Positions 1 through 13,500 of a DNA stretch of 64,000 bases are shown here, one piece after another. The DNA is from Hibiscus mutabilis (taxonomy: Eukaryota > Streptophyta > Magnoliopsida > Malvales > Malvaceae), in contig CM033741.1 in the NCBI GenBank assembly GCA_019671005.1, positions 1,488,001 to 1,552,000 on the forward strand, read 5' to 3'. A model generated the notes under the pieces. The model made no database searches, had not been told where the DNA came from, and saw nothing but the letters and a program-made list of their open reading frames with translations. Position 1 is the first letter of the stretch, and each line of letters starts with the position of its first letter. The translations under genes were made by a program, and so were the position numbers.

Positions 1-3000
1 TAACTGGAGACAATGCAGTTTCCCAGGGTAATGTATTTTACAATTTTCTTTAACTTGCTAATTTATGTTTTGGTGGGCTTTTCTTTGTCACTATATGTTG
101 AGACTTTGTGACCGAAATGGTTAAACTATAACTGTTTACCTGTAGCTCCTGAATTTGTACTATGCCCTACGATGTATTTCTCTTCCTTTTAAATCTGCAG
201 GGGCCGATGATGGAATGGCCACTGGACTGGAGATTTTATCATCTCATATGGATTCTCTTGCCTTGACAGAAATGGAGTGGAATGCAGTCAATCAAGTAGA
301 GTCATCAACAGTTGCCAATAATGAGTCAAAGCACCAACCTTTTCAGAACCCAGCATCTGAAATCAATTTGAAGTCTGATGGTGGGATCTCTTCTTTGGCA
401 AAAAGAACTACTATTGTACAAGATCAGATACATCATTTAAGAAACTTTTTAGGGCAACCTGTCACTCAATCTTCAGTTGTGGGATCATCATGTGCTACCA
501 CAACATCTATCCATTCAAGTTCAGCTCCAATGCTTAACCTGACAACTTATTGCTCTCGTTCCCATGGAGGTTCTCACGTCTCAAAAGAACCCCTCGGAGT
601 TTTTGATGTGAATCGTCAATGTCTAAATCAAGGGAATGTGTTGCAGCCAGAATTTCCTTCAGAGAAGGAAATGAGCAGAATTCTTGCTGATCCAGCAGCT
701 CATGCTTCTACCTCTGGTAATAATGCCCAACTGGAGGTCAATGAATCTGACTTGTCCAAAAGGCAAGAAGGAAGCTTGGTGACCCAAAATGAACTTTCAA
801 AAAATTCTTGTCCTCAGAATGATAAGTCAATCAAGGGGCAGGAATTTGCAGGTACTGTCACTAATATACAATCTCAATCTCCATTGTCAAAAGACTTGAA
901 TTCAGATGTAAAGTTAGACCCTCCTAAAGCAGAGAAGCAAGGGAAGGTTACAAGTAGTAAAGGAGCATCAGCACCTCGTAAACGAAATTATGATCCTGAC
1001 TTGTTCTTCAAAGTGAATGGAAAGCTGTATCAAAGGCTTGGAAAGATTGGCAGTGGAGGAAGCAGTGAGGTCCACAAAGTCATTTCATCAGATTGTACAA
1101 TATATGCACTCAAGAAAATCAAGCTCAAAGGTCGTGACTATGCTAGTGCATATGGGTTTTGTCAGGAAATCGAATATTTAAACAGGTTGAAGGGAAAGAA
1201 CAACATTATCAACTTAATAGACTATGAGGTACTTCCTTCCACCCATAGTTGCTATAAATTTCGATATACTAAATATTTTTCCCTTTATTGTTCCAATTTG
1301 TGTGCCAACAGCACAAACTGTTAAAAAATCATTTCATTGAGTTGCTGTTAAACACTCATGTATTCAATGTTTCATGCTAAACTAAAATGTTTCTATGACG
1401 GGGCTTTAACTATTTACTCTATGGTGTAGTGACTAGTGATATTGTTGGACTAATTGGGCGGTTGATTTTGTAGACTAATTTCATATGCTATGGAACTTAA
1501 CTATGTCTTATTTTCTGCAGTTGTGACGATTTGGAAAATTTTGTGGTCATTGAAGTTGTTTGCTTGTTGTGTTCTCAGAATGATGGGGCCTGGGATGGGG
1601 TCTGTCACCACTCTGATAAATTTTATAGGTCATAGTGTCAAGTGATCCACAGTGAACATAGTAAAAATTCCTTATAGCACAAATGCATGTAAAAGTAGAT
1701 TTTGTTTGGCAAGAATGATTCTCATTTGTACTTTTTTTCTTTAATGATAAATGACTTGGACTTTGATGTTATATCTTGTCAGCTTTCTTGTTGATGATTG
1801 TCTTTCTTGATATTAGGTGACAGATAAGAATCTGCTCCGAGAAGTGATGAATGTCTGCTTGTCAAATAAAGATGGCAGAGTCAAGGATGACGGCTATCTA
1901 TACATGGTACTCGAATATGGAGAAATTGATTTGGCTCACATGCTGTCCCAGAAATGGAAGGAAATGGATAGCTTCAATCAGACTATAGATGAGAACTGGC
2001 TTCGATTTTACTGGCAGGTTTTAAAGCTATCCCTTACTTTTAATCTGTGTTGCTGTTTGCTAATGATATTGATAACTTTCTCAAATCATGTGCATTTATT
2101 CTAAGATCATTTTAAAGCTAATTTGAAACTTGATAGTTGTTATCATTCATGCTGGACTTTTCTAATGGCAATCCACCTAAATAAACATTCCTATGTTGAG
2201 GGCTTGAGGCTAACAATTTACTATCTTTTTGGAGCAAACCCTAGTTGTCTCCTTTTCTTTGTGTTCGCTTATTTTTATTTTGGTTCCCTTCAATTTGTTG
2301 TTTGGCTATTTCCCCACTTTATATTTTGGGGCATAAGTATCTCTCTCTCTCTCTTTTAAGTTCACCCTATTTATCTTTGATATTTTTTTCTTGCAAACTT
2401 ATACACAAAGAACACATGCGATAAGGTGATTTTTCTTTTTCATTTTTGAGTTCCATACGGTCCAGAAAGCTGAAGTTGGATCAAAAGAGGATTCTGAAAA
2501 ACAACATCTTTTACTTTGGTAAAAAAACTGAGATTTTGCAGGCTAAAGTTTAGAAGCTCTAAATTTCTAAAAGAGTTACAATGATGAGTTGATAGACAAA
2601 ATCAACATTTAAACATGTTAACATATGTTTAATTGTCTCAAATAATTTCAATATGATCATACAAGTGCTAACTGTGTTGATATTTTTGTGCATTCAATAG
2701 TTTTTGACATCATACTGCTTATTATCAATATAACCAAGTGTAAATCAAGAGGAAAACTAATAAATTCAATAAGGAAAGAAATAAAGGAAAATGAAAATTA
2801 TATGTAGGGCAAGTGGGCAAAATTTTGTGGAGGCCCTGCAAAGCTGGCTCTAGAGAAGGTGAGTCCTCTACAATGCAGGGACAGGAGAACAATAGATTTG
2901 GGTTCCTTATTGCAGCTGTTTAGGCAGCTTGAATTGGTGGCCTGCATGTCATTAGAAAAATTTATGACTTCTTTCCCTATTAATATTTCTGCATATTCAG

Positions 3001-4082
3001 AAAAATGAAAACTAAGTATTTGTACTTTAGAGTTTAGATATTTATGCTCTTATCATCAAGTTCATCTTATATATTTTATGTAAAAAAGCTGAAAATTAAC
3101 TTTAGTTTGGTGAGCAATTTGCAGCAAATACTTCAAGCTGTCAACACTATACATGAGGAACGTATCGTGCACTCCGACTTAAAGCCTGCTAATTTTCTTC
3201 TTGTAAAAGGCTCTCTAAAACTTATTGATTTTGGTATTGCCAAAGCCATAATGAGCGATACAACCAACATCCAAAGGGATTCACAGGTATTAATTACTAA
3301 TTGTTTTCTTCAACTTTAGATTTAAGGTTCTTGTGATTTTCAAATTTACTATTTTATCAGTTAAACACTTTCATTTTCATTTATTATCACATTGCTACTG
3401 GTATTCATATATGCCCTGAAGCATCAGTTTCTCAATTTATGTGGCTGATCATTTGATCAAACAAAGTACTTCATGATTTGGGTCTGAAATGAACATAACG
3501 AGAGTGATGCAGGTGGGAACTCTGAGTTACATGTCTCCTGAGGCATTCATGTGCAATGAGAGTGATGCAAATGGAAATACAATAAAATGTGGCCGACCTT
3601 CTGATATATGGTCCCTTGGGTGCATACTTTACCAAATGGTATATGGGAGGACTCCTTTTGCTGATTACAAGACTTTCTGGTCGAAGTTCAAAGTTATAAC
3701 TGATCCAAACCATGAGATCATATATGAATCTGTTTCTAACCCATGGCTTCTTGATATCATGAAGAAATGTCTTGCATGGGACCGTAACGAGAGGTGGCGG
3801 ATCCCTGAGCTTCTGCAACACCCTTTTCTTGTTCCCCCAATCCCTTCCCAACCATCTTTGGCTCGAGACCAAAGCTATCAACTGCTTCAACTTATAGCCA
3901 ATTCATGTCCCAACAATCAAGATGCTTTGATGTTATGCTCTCAGTTCACTCGACTACTTAGTGATCCGATGTCACAGGTAACTTCCGAATCACTAACATC
4001 ACGAGAACAACAATGCAAGTTGCTTTCTCAAATGTCAAAGCTATGCTTTCAGCTCCAACAACATTTAAGCCAGTCAGGGTAA
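1..4082 (+). CDS. MPS1: MPS1/TTK-type dual-specificity protein kinase (5' end outside window)
   Basis: Partial gene; the first exons lie left of the window. Exons in the window are about 1-27, 201-1228, 1817-2017, 3125-3286 and 3513-4082. All junctions are GT..AG and phase is kept, giving 661 codons to the stop. The long exon holds a low-complexity, Ser-rich N-terminal region and the start of the kinase domain: glycine loop IGSGGSSEVHK and the lysine motif YALKKIKLKG. The next exons carry the catalytic loop HSDLKPANFLL (near 3168), DFGIAK (near 3228) and the activation segment VGTLSYMSPEAF (from 3513). HSDLKPAN in place of HRD and DSQVGTLSYMSPEA are typical of Mps1/TTK. By family, this kinase acts at kinetochores in the spindle-assembly checkpoint. 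A C-terminal tail of about 80 residues after the kinase domain has no domain I recognise. Kinase identity is firm; the MPS1 assignment is strong. Confidence 0.9.
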
Positions 4083-4836
4083 GAGTATGTGAAAAAGGGA
4101 TTATGCTCGTCACAGCATTTTTTTTGTTCTAGTGTTGCAACTTTGGGATGCCAAAGTTGAGCTGAATTTTGATCCCTTTGTAATAATATGTAAAAACTAA
4201 CATTTGTAGTGTCCGAGATGAAACATTATCCTTAAGAATTTCATGAATGTATCTACTATCTGCTTATTAAACTTCATGTTTTTTATTATTAATTTTTATG
4301 ATTAAAACATATACCAATTTCTTAGCATCATTTAGAAAATAAAAAATAAATTCTCTTAATTTCAATAAGATTTTATCACATCTATATTTGTGAAAGAAAA
4401 TATTTTATGTAATTTATTCGACAATAACCATTGGTTGAGCAGTAAAGAATTTGTTTGAAAATCATATTGAATGTAAGTTTAATTCCCGAATAAATAATTT
4501 TTAATTTTCTTTTTATTTAAAGATTATATTAAGATATGAAAAGACAAAAATATAATATTAATTATACTTTTTTAAAAAATATTCTTGTAATTTCTCAACT
4601 TTGTCAGAGGTTAAATCTATATTCTGTAGTATGGGTAAAATTTTCAATATAACTAATCCGAAAATTTCTAATTTAAACCCAAAAGCTAGACCAAAGTTGG
4701 GCTCACGATAGATTTCTTTGCAGGCCTGGCGGGTAACAGTAGCCGCCTTCATGTCATTGTTTTCTCCGTCCGGGAAAACCTAACTAACCTCCTTAAATAT
4801 TGTCTTTGACCTCACTCCGTCAAAACCGGATTCTGG
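4083..4836. other. MPS1 3' flank and HCS1 upstream region
   Basis: No gene seen. It holds the MPS1 3' untranslated region, a SINE-like remnant and the HCS1 promoter side. A short antisense reading frame (4558-4752) has no recognisable motif. Confidence 0.5.
4427..4510 (+). repeat. tRNA-like (SINE) remnant
   Basis: TGGTTGAGCAG (near 4432) fits the RNA polymerase III A-box consensus TRGYNNARNNG at every position. About 40 bases on, GTTTAATTCC fits the B-box GWTCRANNC at 8 of 9 positions. The spacing and the AT-rich tail suit a degenerate tRNA-derived SINE. It does not fold as a convincing tRNA, so a working tRNA gene is unlikely. Confidence 0.35.
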
Positions 4837-7800
4837 ATGTTAGTAAAAAGCAGCCGCTTCCGCTTCCTTTTCCCTCCCATTCAAACGCGTATTTCTTCAA
4901 GTCTTTCTTTCTCCGTCGCGTCCTCATCCATGGATACGTCCTCGCTTCATACTTTTTTTATGCGGAAAATCTTCTGCAGAAACTGAAATTGCCAAATCAC
5001 TGAAAATCAAAAACGCTCTTAATCTCCCAAACGGCGGCAAAATTTCAACTCATTTACAATCGGAGATCAATAGTTCCCGATTTGTTAAAGACGATTTTAA
5101 TGTCGATTTGTTTTTTAATTTCACTCTCAACTAAACGATTCGGTCGGTTCCTTATTTGGTCTCCGCTGTTGTCTTCCACGCATGACATCGTTTCTCAGTA
5201 AGCGGACCATTCAAATGCAGATTTAAAAAACGAATTTAGTTGAATTTTGTATTTATTTATTTATTTTGAATGATACTGTCTGATTTTAAGCTTTTGAACA
5301 GTAATTTTTGTGAACTTCCAGTTGGTGCAGTTTGTATAGCTGATACTCAGTCTAAAGGGCGAGGTAAATAATATTTATGAATTATTAAAATTTGAATTTC
5401 GGTTCATATGATTTTGTAAAATGTTTCAAGATTTTTGCAGGCAGGTCCAAGAATGCGTGGGAGTCTCCGAGGGGATGCCTTATGCTTTCATTTACATTAC
5501 AAATGGATGATGGAAGAATTGTGCCTCTGGTACAATATGTGGTGTGTCTCGCTGTGACAGAGGCTATAAAGGATGTTTGTGATCGAAATGTATGCCTTTC
5601 TTCCTTTTCTTTTCTGCTGATATGGATATATTTTCTCGTAGAATGTAATGAACGCCGTGACTTTCTGGCCATTTCTTAGGGCTAAAGAAATTATTTAGTT
5701 AGCTTCTTAGAGTATAGAAAACATTTACCAAAGCTAAATCATGGAACTTTAATTGCTCTTATCATGCTTTGCAACTAGGAAAATGTTAACAATTCAGATC
5801 ATGCATCATTAATATATTGCAAATTATTCTCCAGTGTAATCCTGAAGTTTTTCTTCTTCACAAATGGTTTCAGGGCTTCCCCTGTATTGATGTTAGGATC
5901 AAGTGGCCTAATGATCTGTACTTAAATGGCCTTAAAATTGGAGGTATTCTTTGCACATCAACTTACAAATCAAAGAAGTTCAATGTTAGTTCTGGTAAAA
6001 GACTCAATCCTTTTGGGTGACAATAAGCAAATTCATTCTGGCAATGTATACTTCTGTCTTTGTGTTTAAAATTTAAATTCCTAGATTCAGTAGCAGTCTA
6101 GCAGAGCCACTGACAAGTTATAAGTTTGTGGGTTGAGACTAGGGGTGAGCAAAAATCGACTTGAAAAAACCAAAGATTTTCAGGTAGAAGACCAAAATTG
6201 ACTTGAAAAAATTTCAAATAAAGTTTGAGTTGTAAAATGGAAATTCGAATAACTCGAAAATTTTAGTAACTAGTGGGTTGATTTTTAAATTCGAGTTGAG
6301 TCTCTCATTTTTACCTGATATATATATATATATACACACACTAATATAAAAAAAATAAGGAATATATGCCACATATGAAAAAATATATATGCATATCTTA
6401 TATGATTAGAGAAAGTCGTTTAAATTATAATTAAATTGTACTATAACTAATAAATAATTACAATTAAATTTGTGTATGAACTCGAAAATTTGAATTGAAT
6501 AAAAAAAATTCAAATAAAGTTTGAGTTGTAAAATATGACTCGTCAACTCGAATAACTCAAAAAATTTTGCCTCGACCTCCTCAAAATTTCTTAAAAAATA
6601 ATTCCAGATTTTTGAAACTGTCTTATAATTTCATAAGTATATTGATTTTGACCCCCAGTAATTCTTATATGCCCTTGCACCTTTGAAGGCATCTCAATTA
6701 GCATCCTTACTTGTCTAACATGGCAAATTCTTGCTCCATTAGGGGATAAACGGATGATCTATTGAATCTTAATGTATAATCAAGAATATGATATTGCTTG
6801 CCTTATTTTATTTTACAATTGGTGTGCATGATGAAGCTTACAAATCAAATGATGTCCGTGCAGGTTTAGGTCTGAATGTTGGTAATGAGAAACCAACAAC
6901 ATGTTTGAATACAGTATTAAAAGAGCTTTCTAATAGTTCAAACGAATTTAGAAGAGAAGATATCATGGCTGCCTTCTTTAATAAATTTGAGATGTTGTAT
7001 GATATTTTTATAAGTCAAGGTGAGTCCATCTTAATATCTTATGGTGCTCTCTACAATGTTCTGGTATGTAAAACTACTATCTATTATTTACTCTGTTGAG
7101 TTGGTCATTCTTATAAATTTACAATTTTCATACCATGCTAAAACTATTTATTTAAATTTCTGACCGATTGAAATGGTAGAAAATGTTTTTTTTTTCTTTT
7201 TAATATTAATTCCTTAATTTTAGATTTTGAAATTTGTGCGGGTTGCCTTTGGTGAATAAAAGCAGTTGCATCATCCCAACTCTTACCTCTGTTGCATGTG
7301 CATTACTGTCTACCTTTTTTCACACCCTCTATGTCTCCCTCTGATGCTCTAACAACTCATTATTTAGAATGTATCTCTTCAAGAAACTGATGCTCCAAAA
7401 AAATTCTGTCTTCTCCTAACAATAATCTGTCCTCTTCTCTTCTCTTCTCTTCTCTCCTTTTTGTTTTCTAAAGAGGAATCTTTCATTGTCTAAATTGAGA
7501 AACCAATTGTTTAGGGGTCTTCTTTTTTTGAAAAAACAGTGGTGCCATATTTATTGCTATCTGTTGTTTGTATTTAATAGCTTTCAATACAATATTAAGT
7601 CCAAGTTTATTTTGGGGGCTATAACATGCAGGATTTCAAACTCTTGAGGAACTTTACTATAGAACATGGCTTCACAGGTGAATTCTTTTTATTGTTTTCA
7701 TCTTTCAATATATGCACTTGGTCTGTTATGGAACTTTATGGATTTAATGATTTAAGAGGAGATTCTTAGTTACTTATTTGTTATGATTGAAGTGTTACCT

Positions 7801-10526
7801 AGGGCTGATTGGGCTCTGGTTGTTGCATTTCTGCACCTAGTTGTTTCTTTTAAAAGATTGAAGTTAGTCTATCAACTTATTGATCAATATTTTTTTATTG
7901 CTTTGAACAGTTACTCCAGTGTCTTTAAATTTATAAAATGGAGAAAACTTCAAGAAAGTGGTTTTCATGGATTTGCCATATCCAGAGAATAAAATTGTGG
8001 TCTGTTAGTCTTCCAGAGCTGTTAAAAGTTAAAACATTAGAAGCCTGATGAGGTTTCTTCATGTCATTTGGCTGTCTAAATAATTTAATTGAACGTGAAC
8101 TGCTTATTCAACATGTGTGTCGTTGTGTGTATTTCTGCATTGATCTTTTATTATAAACTTTAAATTCGTAAACTTGTATATGTGTGGACCCTGTTGTTTC
8201 TCTTCTTAGTTGATGCAACCCAACTAAGCTTGTGTCTCTCCTTTATGACCCTAGTTAATCGTGATGAAACTTTTCTATCATCTATGCCATGCCTATATAC
8301 TGTAAAGCTTTCTTATTATAGGTGTGATCTTATTTTGAATTGGCTGTGCAGTGGGCAGAGAGTTATTGTACAGGAAAAGAATGAGGATGGAGTTGTTGAA
8401 AACGTGGTTACAGTCCAGGTATGGTATAGTCTAAAGGTTACTGCTTAATTAGTTCCATGTCTACTTGTGGGTCTAGACATGAAAGAAGAAAATGGGCTTC
8501 TAAATATTAAAAATCTTTTAAGTTCCTATGTTTAGTTTTATCTCTTTATATATGTAGAGATGACATATATAATGGCAATTTTTCTGTTTCCATAGCTTAT
8601 TAGTTGTGTTCTTCAAGTCTAATTTTCAGTTGCTGCATGTGAACTTACGAAGACATTTATTCCATTCTTCTCTTTGTAATTTATATTTGCTGGTAAGGAT
8701 GGTTGGATAGAGAGCTATTCAAGACTTCATTTTACTTGGTCACTTAGGCTTTCCCTGGTTTAGTGGAAGGAGGGAAGGAGGGAGTGAAAAGAAAATAAAT
8801 TTTGAGTATGCTTGGTAGGAAAGAGAATTGAGAGAAAATAAAATGAGAGGGATGATCATTTTCCATGATCATGTATAAAATGAGAGAGAGATAAGTTAGT
8901 TCAAAATTATGTATTATCCAAAAGCTTTATTTTCTTTCATCTCATTTTCCAACTCTACCGAGCAATAAAAAGGATGAAAATTACATTTTCTTTCTTCTTT
9001 TTTTTCAATTTTTCCTACCAAGCACAGTAATGGAAAGAGAAAATTTTCCATCTCCTTCAATTTCTCATCCTTCCAATTTTCTTTCTACTCTACCAAGCAA
9101 AGCCTTAGTGAAAATTGATTGACATATCTTTATGGTGATAGTAAACAACGCCATGGAGGAACATCTTCATTTTCGAGATCATGCTCGTATTTACAGTTTG
9201 TTTCTCTAAGCTGGTTGATGCCCTTGTACACTTGTGGATCCTCTTAGTGTGAAAACTGAAAAAAGGGCATAGCCAATGATCTTGTGATTAGCTTAGGTAG
9301 CTTGTTGTGTAAGCTAACTTGAAATAGTGTCTTACAATTTGCGTGTATAAAGTATTTATCACTTACTCTTTGTCAGGGTTTGACATCCTCGGGATATTTG
9401 TTAGCAATTGGTGACGACAATCAAATGTGTGAGCTTCATCCCAATGGAAACAGGTATATAGCTCCACTATTTTTCTTGCCGAAGTGAGTTCTGAAAGATA
9501 ACATTAATACACTGCAGGGTTCAGCTCTATTCTATAGGTAGTGTCTATTTAACTAACCTCCTTCTGGAACATACACAATGAAAACAAAAGATTAACATAG
9601 ATCCTTGAAGCTTTAATGGCTTCCTCTAAATTGGATTCTGTCAGAACCCCAGAGGATGCCAAAGTTAGGGACACTGCAATATGTTATCCTCATTCTTCGT
9701 TAATCAAAACAAAGAGACGACTTGCTAAAAATTTTATTCTGCTCCTTGCATGTGCGGAACCTAAAAATCTGTTGAAATTAAATGGTGCAAAATTTGACAG
9801 AAATCAGTTGGTAAACATTTCTGACAACCCAAAATGATATATATGGCTCAAATGTAGGTCTATGGTCCCTGAATTCTGGCCTGGTCTGCAAAATGGGTCC
9901 AATAGTTAATTGAAAAGCAGAAGACAAACTCTGGCACTGCCTTGCAATTTGCAAAATGGGCCAATAGTGAAAGCAAAAACAGATGAAAAAATCCATCCCA
10001 TGTTAAGTGTGCATTAACATGTAGGCTCTCCACCGTCTAACACCTTCTAGCTTCAAGGGTTTTAGGGGTAAATGAAGCAAGTAATATGACAAACTGAAAA
10101 TTTAGGACTTCCATTTTGATTGATCTAAAAGATCCTTGGATACGATATCAACAATCCGGAAGTCTTATAATATTAAATGCATAAAACAATACATGTATAC
10201 TAGATCAGGGTTTCATTCTCTTTGAAAGTCCTGGGCATTATTAACTACATATTTTGAATACTATTTCTTTTAATTATCCAATTAACAAGTTGGAAAAGAA
10301 TATGCTTTGTTTTGCTGCATCCTGAGAGCATTAGATTCCCTTAGTTTCTGTTTTATTGGAATATAACTCTTGCCAAGGCACCAATTTCATTGGCAGTAGT
10401 AGTTTCCATGTTCTTTCACATGTCAATTTTCAACTGTTTATGATTTCCCATTCATTATAATATTGCCTTTGATTTGGCCACAGTTTTGACTTCTTCAATG
10501 GACTAATCAGAAGAAAACTTGAATGA
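4837..10526 (+). CDS. HCS1: Biotin--protein ligase / holocarboxylase synthetase, exon 1 frame interrupted
   Basis: Attaches biotin to carboxylases such as acetyl-CoA carboxylase. Exons: 4837-5197, 5302-5363, 5441-5589, 5874-5994, 6864-7019, 7632-7677, 8352-8418, 9377-9453 and 10484-10526. Exons 2-9 join in phase. Family motifs are clear: the biotin-binding stretch GRGRSKNAWESPRGC across exons 2/3, KWPNDLYLNGLKIGGIL in exon 4, GLGLNVGNEKPTTC in exon 5, and a C-terminal domain ending FNGLIRRKLE. ATG 4837 opens a Ser/Arg-rich presequence like an organelle transit peptide. A second in-frame Met at 4930 could give a cytosolic form, as described for Arabidopsis HCS1. Odd: the coding sense of exon 1 moves frame twice, at the T7 run 4953-4959 and around 5117-5122. 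Each shift equals one extra base. Allowing for both, the product would be about 359 aa. Introns 4 and 7 contain MITEs. Identity is certain; function depends on whether the indels are real. Confidence 0.88.
6141..6582. mobile_element. hAT-like MITE remnant in HCS1 intron 4
   Basis: The left end starts TAGGGGTGAGCAAAAA. The right end, read in reverse complement, is a degraded version (GAGGAGGTCGAGGCAAAATT). The inside repeats 'aactcgaa' and 'caaataaagtttgagttgta' motifs on both sides of an AT-rich core. No clear target-site duplication is left, so the element looks old. Confidence 0.5.
8747..9104. mobile_element. Tourist/PIF-Harbinger-type MITE in HCS1 intron 7
   Basis: About 358 bp. The left end is GGCTTTCCCTGGTTTAG and the right end in reverse complement is GGCTTTGCTTGGTAGAG. 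Both are flanked by TTA (8744-8746 and 9105-9107), the 3-bp target duplication typical of PIF/Harbinger. The inside is purine-rich on the left and pyrimidine-rich on the right, so the arms could pair well beyond the ends. There is no coding capacity. Confidence 0.65.
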
Positions 10527-13500
10527 AGACCAATCCATTTCCATGGCATCTTCGACAGGAGGTAAATTGTCATGTCGTAACATGTATGGAACTCATTTAT
10601 CTTATTTTTTTAATTATGTCCAAATATCAAATTCTGATTGAATATTGATAAGATGAAACAATATATTTAAATCATTAGGATTGATTTTCTTGACAAACTA
10701 TTGTCAAAGGGTTAAAATTTAATCCAAATATATCTCCAATGAATCAAGTCATTTTGTTAAAATTTTCTTGGACAAGCATGTATATATGTAGCAGTCCATA
10801 TAGGTTGGTGTAAGATTTTAAGGCAAAATGACAAAAAAATTATACGTCAAACATTTGCATGTATTAATCATTTTAAATTTTTTTTTTTTTTGTGCAAACA
10901 ACCCTTTAACGTTTTAATTTGGATTAATGTCTTGGAGTCTCCCTATATGGGTATTTGTAAGGTTGTTTAGATCTAACAATTTATGTATGAGAAAAATTTT
11001 AATACACAGGCGGTGTAAATTAAAGTTTACACAAGTCTTTTAATTTTAGGGGTTAGGGTTTGATTTAGGGCTTAGAGTTTAAGAGTTTGAGTTGTATAGT
11101 TTAAAATTAATGTTAGTATTTATAATTTATGATTTAGGGTTTAATGTTTGGGTTTGTTTTTTAAAAAATGAAGGAGGGCAAATTTAAGATACAAACGTTA
11201 TAATATAAATATGCTGGTTTACTATATTTTAAATCTCTATATCAATCAAAAAACAATATCTTGAAATATATAAAAACAATACGTCTACATATACGGTATT
11301 AATTAATTATTTTAAATAGTTCAATTATTTCATGACCAATTTGTTTGGGTTGTGTTGTTTAGAAAAAACCATTTGTTGATTTTTCTTTCTGTTTCATGTT
11401 TATCATAATCGTGGTTAAAGACAAGTGAATTATCTACATAATATTTATTACATAAATTTTGATATATTAATATATTCTTGTTGTGTTTACTATTTAGTTA
11501 TGATGTTAAAAATGTATTTGACCACTTTTCCTTTCTGTTTATTATCTGGCATTATATTAATATTTTTTATAATTACCCAGCCTGGACATAGTTTCTGAGG
11601 TCAAAAACAAAACGCCATAGCCATTCAACTGGATATTACTATTTAGTTGACTTCTCGGGAACCCCAACCGCTTGTCCTCTTTATGTATTCATAAATTAAT
11701 TGTTTTTTGTATAATTACCCGTATTTCATTTCGCTTAATTTCAAGTAGATGTTCATTGTGCGAATAACTCTCTATGTCAATTTATTCTATTCATAAAGTG
11801 AAAATTTAGATTTTAAACTTTACTTAAGAGATTTAGTGTATTAATTCATTAGATCAGTAATGGGTAATAGTAGTAATTTTTACGAGATTTTTTTTATTTT
11901 GTTGGCACCATTTTCTTAAAATAACATATAAAAGAATTGTAATATAAAATCTTAAAATGATAGAAAATATAGAAAATCTTAGAAGGAACAAACATGTGAG
12001 GACGCTTGGGGAAGGAAGGTGGTAGGCTAGTGACGGTTGTCAGAATACTGCAAAAGGGCATGTGTTATTTGGTTTGTTCTATTGTCGGTTCACCAGACGA
12101 AGCATAGCCTTCAATTTCCTTGTAAAGTAAAGGTCCCGCTAATTTGTACACCATATATAAATAAAGCAACAACCTCAACACCAATTACTTCAGCTCCTAA
12201 GCCTGCAGCTTTTGTCTATCTCAAGCATAGGATTAGGATTCGGTTGAGTTTTTACGAGGAAACTGATATTTCTTTATTAGAAGTTTGATTCATCTCTACT
12301 CTAAAATAATCGAAATTAAATATAATTATTAAATATTTAAGTAGTATCAATCTTGAACCAATGATAAAAAATAAAGAGTTATCCAATGAGAGCATTCACG
12401 ACGAGAGAATGAATCATTACTATCGACGGTGATACTTTAACTCGAACAAAAAAACTTTTATATTAGGATTTGAATCAAAGCTATGGCATTCTTCTCCCAA
12501 AATATATGCTTTATAATGGTGTGTGTATACATGAAGGGAAATCATGTCTCATTGTCTCCTGCTGTTGTAGAAGTTGTCAACCTGGTTTAGCGATTTGTCA
12601 TTTGTCACACTTGCCTGCCTGCCTGCTCTTCTAAAACTTTTGACACTGAAAAATAAAAACGAATAGCTTTACAGGTGGGTAATTGGTGATGGTGACTTGC
12701 CTTCAAATTACTTTTAAGTTATCAGAAATCCATCAATTAAATTATTCATTTCCTCTAATACATTGTCTCCTGAAACCAAGATACAAATAAACACCTTTTG
12801 GTTAATTAAGGATTTCCCATTCATAAATACTATGCCATATGTGGAGAAGTAAAGCTCACTTAAGAACATTAACAATTAAGAATCTACTATTTGTAATTGA
12901 TTACCATCACCTAATTATATTAGGGTAAATCACGTAAATTAACACATCGATAAAGTTCGTTTTTTAGTATATTTTTTTGTGCCGATGAAGCTTTTCATCA
13001 TTTAAATCTTGAAGAAATCTTTTTGCTCGTCGGTAAATGAATGTGGCCTAAAAGTAACGAAGTAGTGAAAAAAAATGTTCAATATCTAAACTTCAGTTAT
13101 TAAATTGAATATTTTAAAATTCTAATGATCAAAATATGTTTGAGAGTAAAGTTGAGTGATAATTTACATAATTTACCCTTTATATTTAATACAAAGTAGT
13201 AGTGGTAGTTGTTAGTTGGCCCAAATTTATGGTGTTTTGAATTAGATATTCAGACCAATGCTTTACAGTTGGAGAACTAAGAAGGTTGCTATCATGTCAG
13301 GCAACTTTAAGGAAAAGCTTTTATCTTTGTTCTCATTCCCAAACCAGAAAAGGGGAAATTTTACTAATTTTACCAACTCATACAACTCTCAAACTTATTA
13401 TTGCTTTTCATTGTTATTTTGATTTTGTGGCTCATTAAAATTAATGATTTTATCAATCATATGTTGGTTTAGAGCCCGTTCAATATTGAGTTTAGAATCA

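Noticed and set aside
9616..9837. Open frame of 73 codons starting MASSKLDSV
   Set aside because: It lies wholly inside HCS1 intron 8, between exons 9377-9453 and 10484-10526 that join in phase. It has no recognisable domain.
12037..12288. Open frame of 83 codons starting MSEYCKRAC
   Set aside because: No motif, no splice partners, and surrounding DNA is ordinary intergenic sequence.
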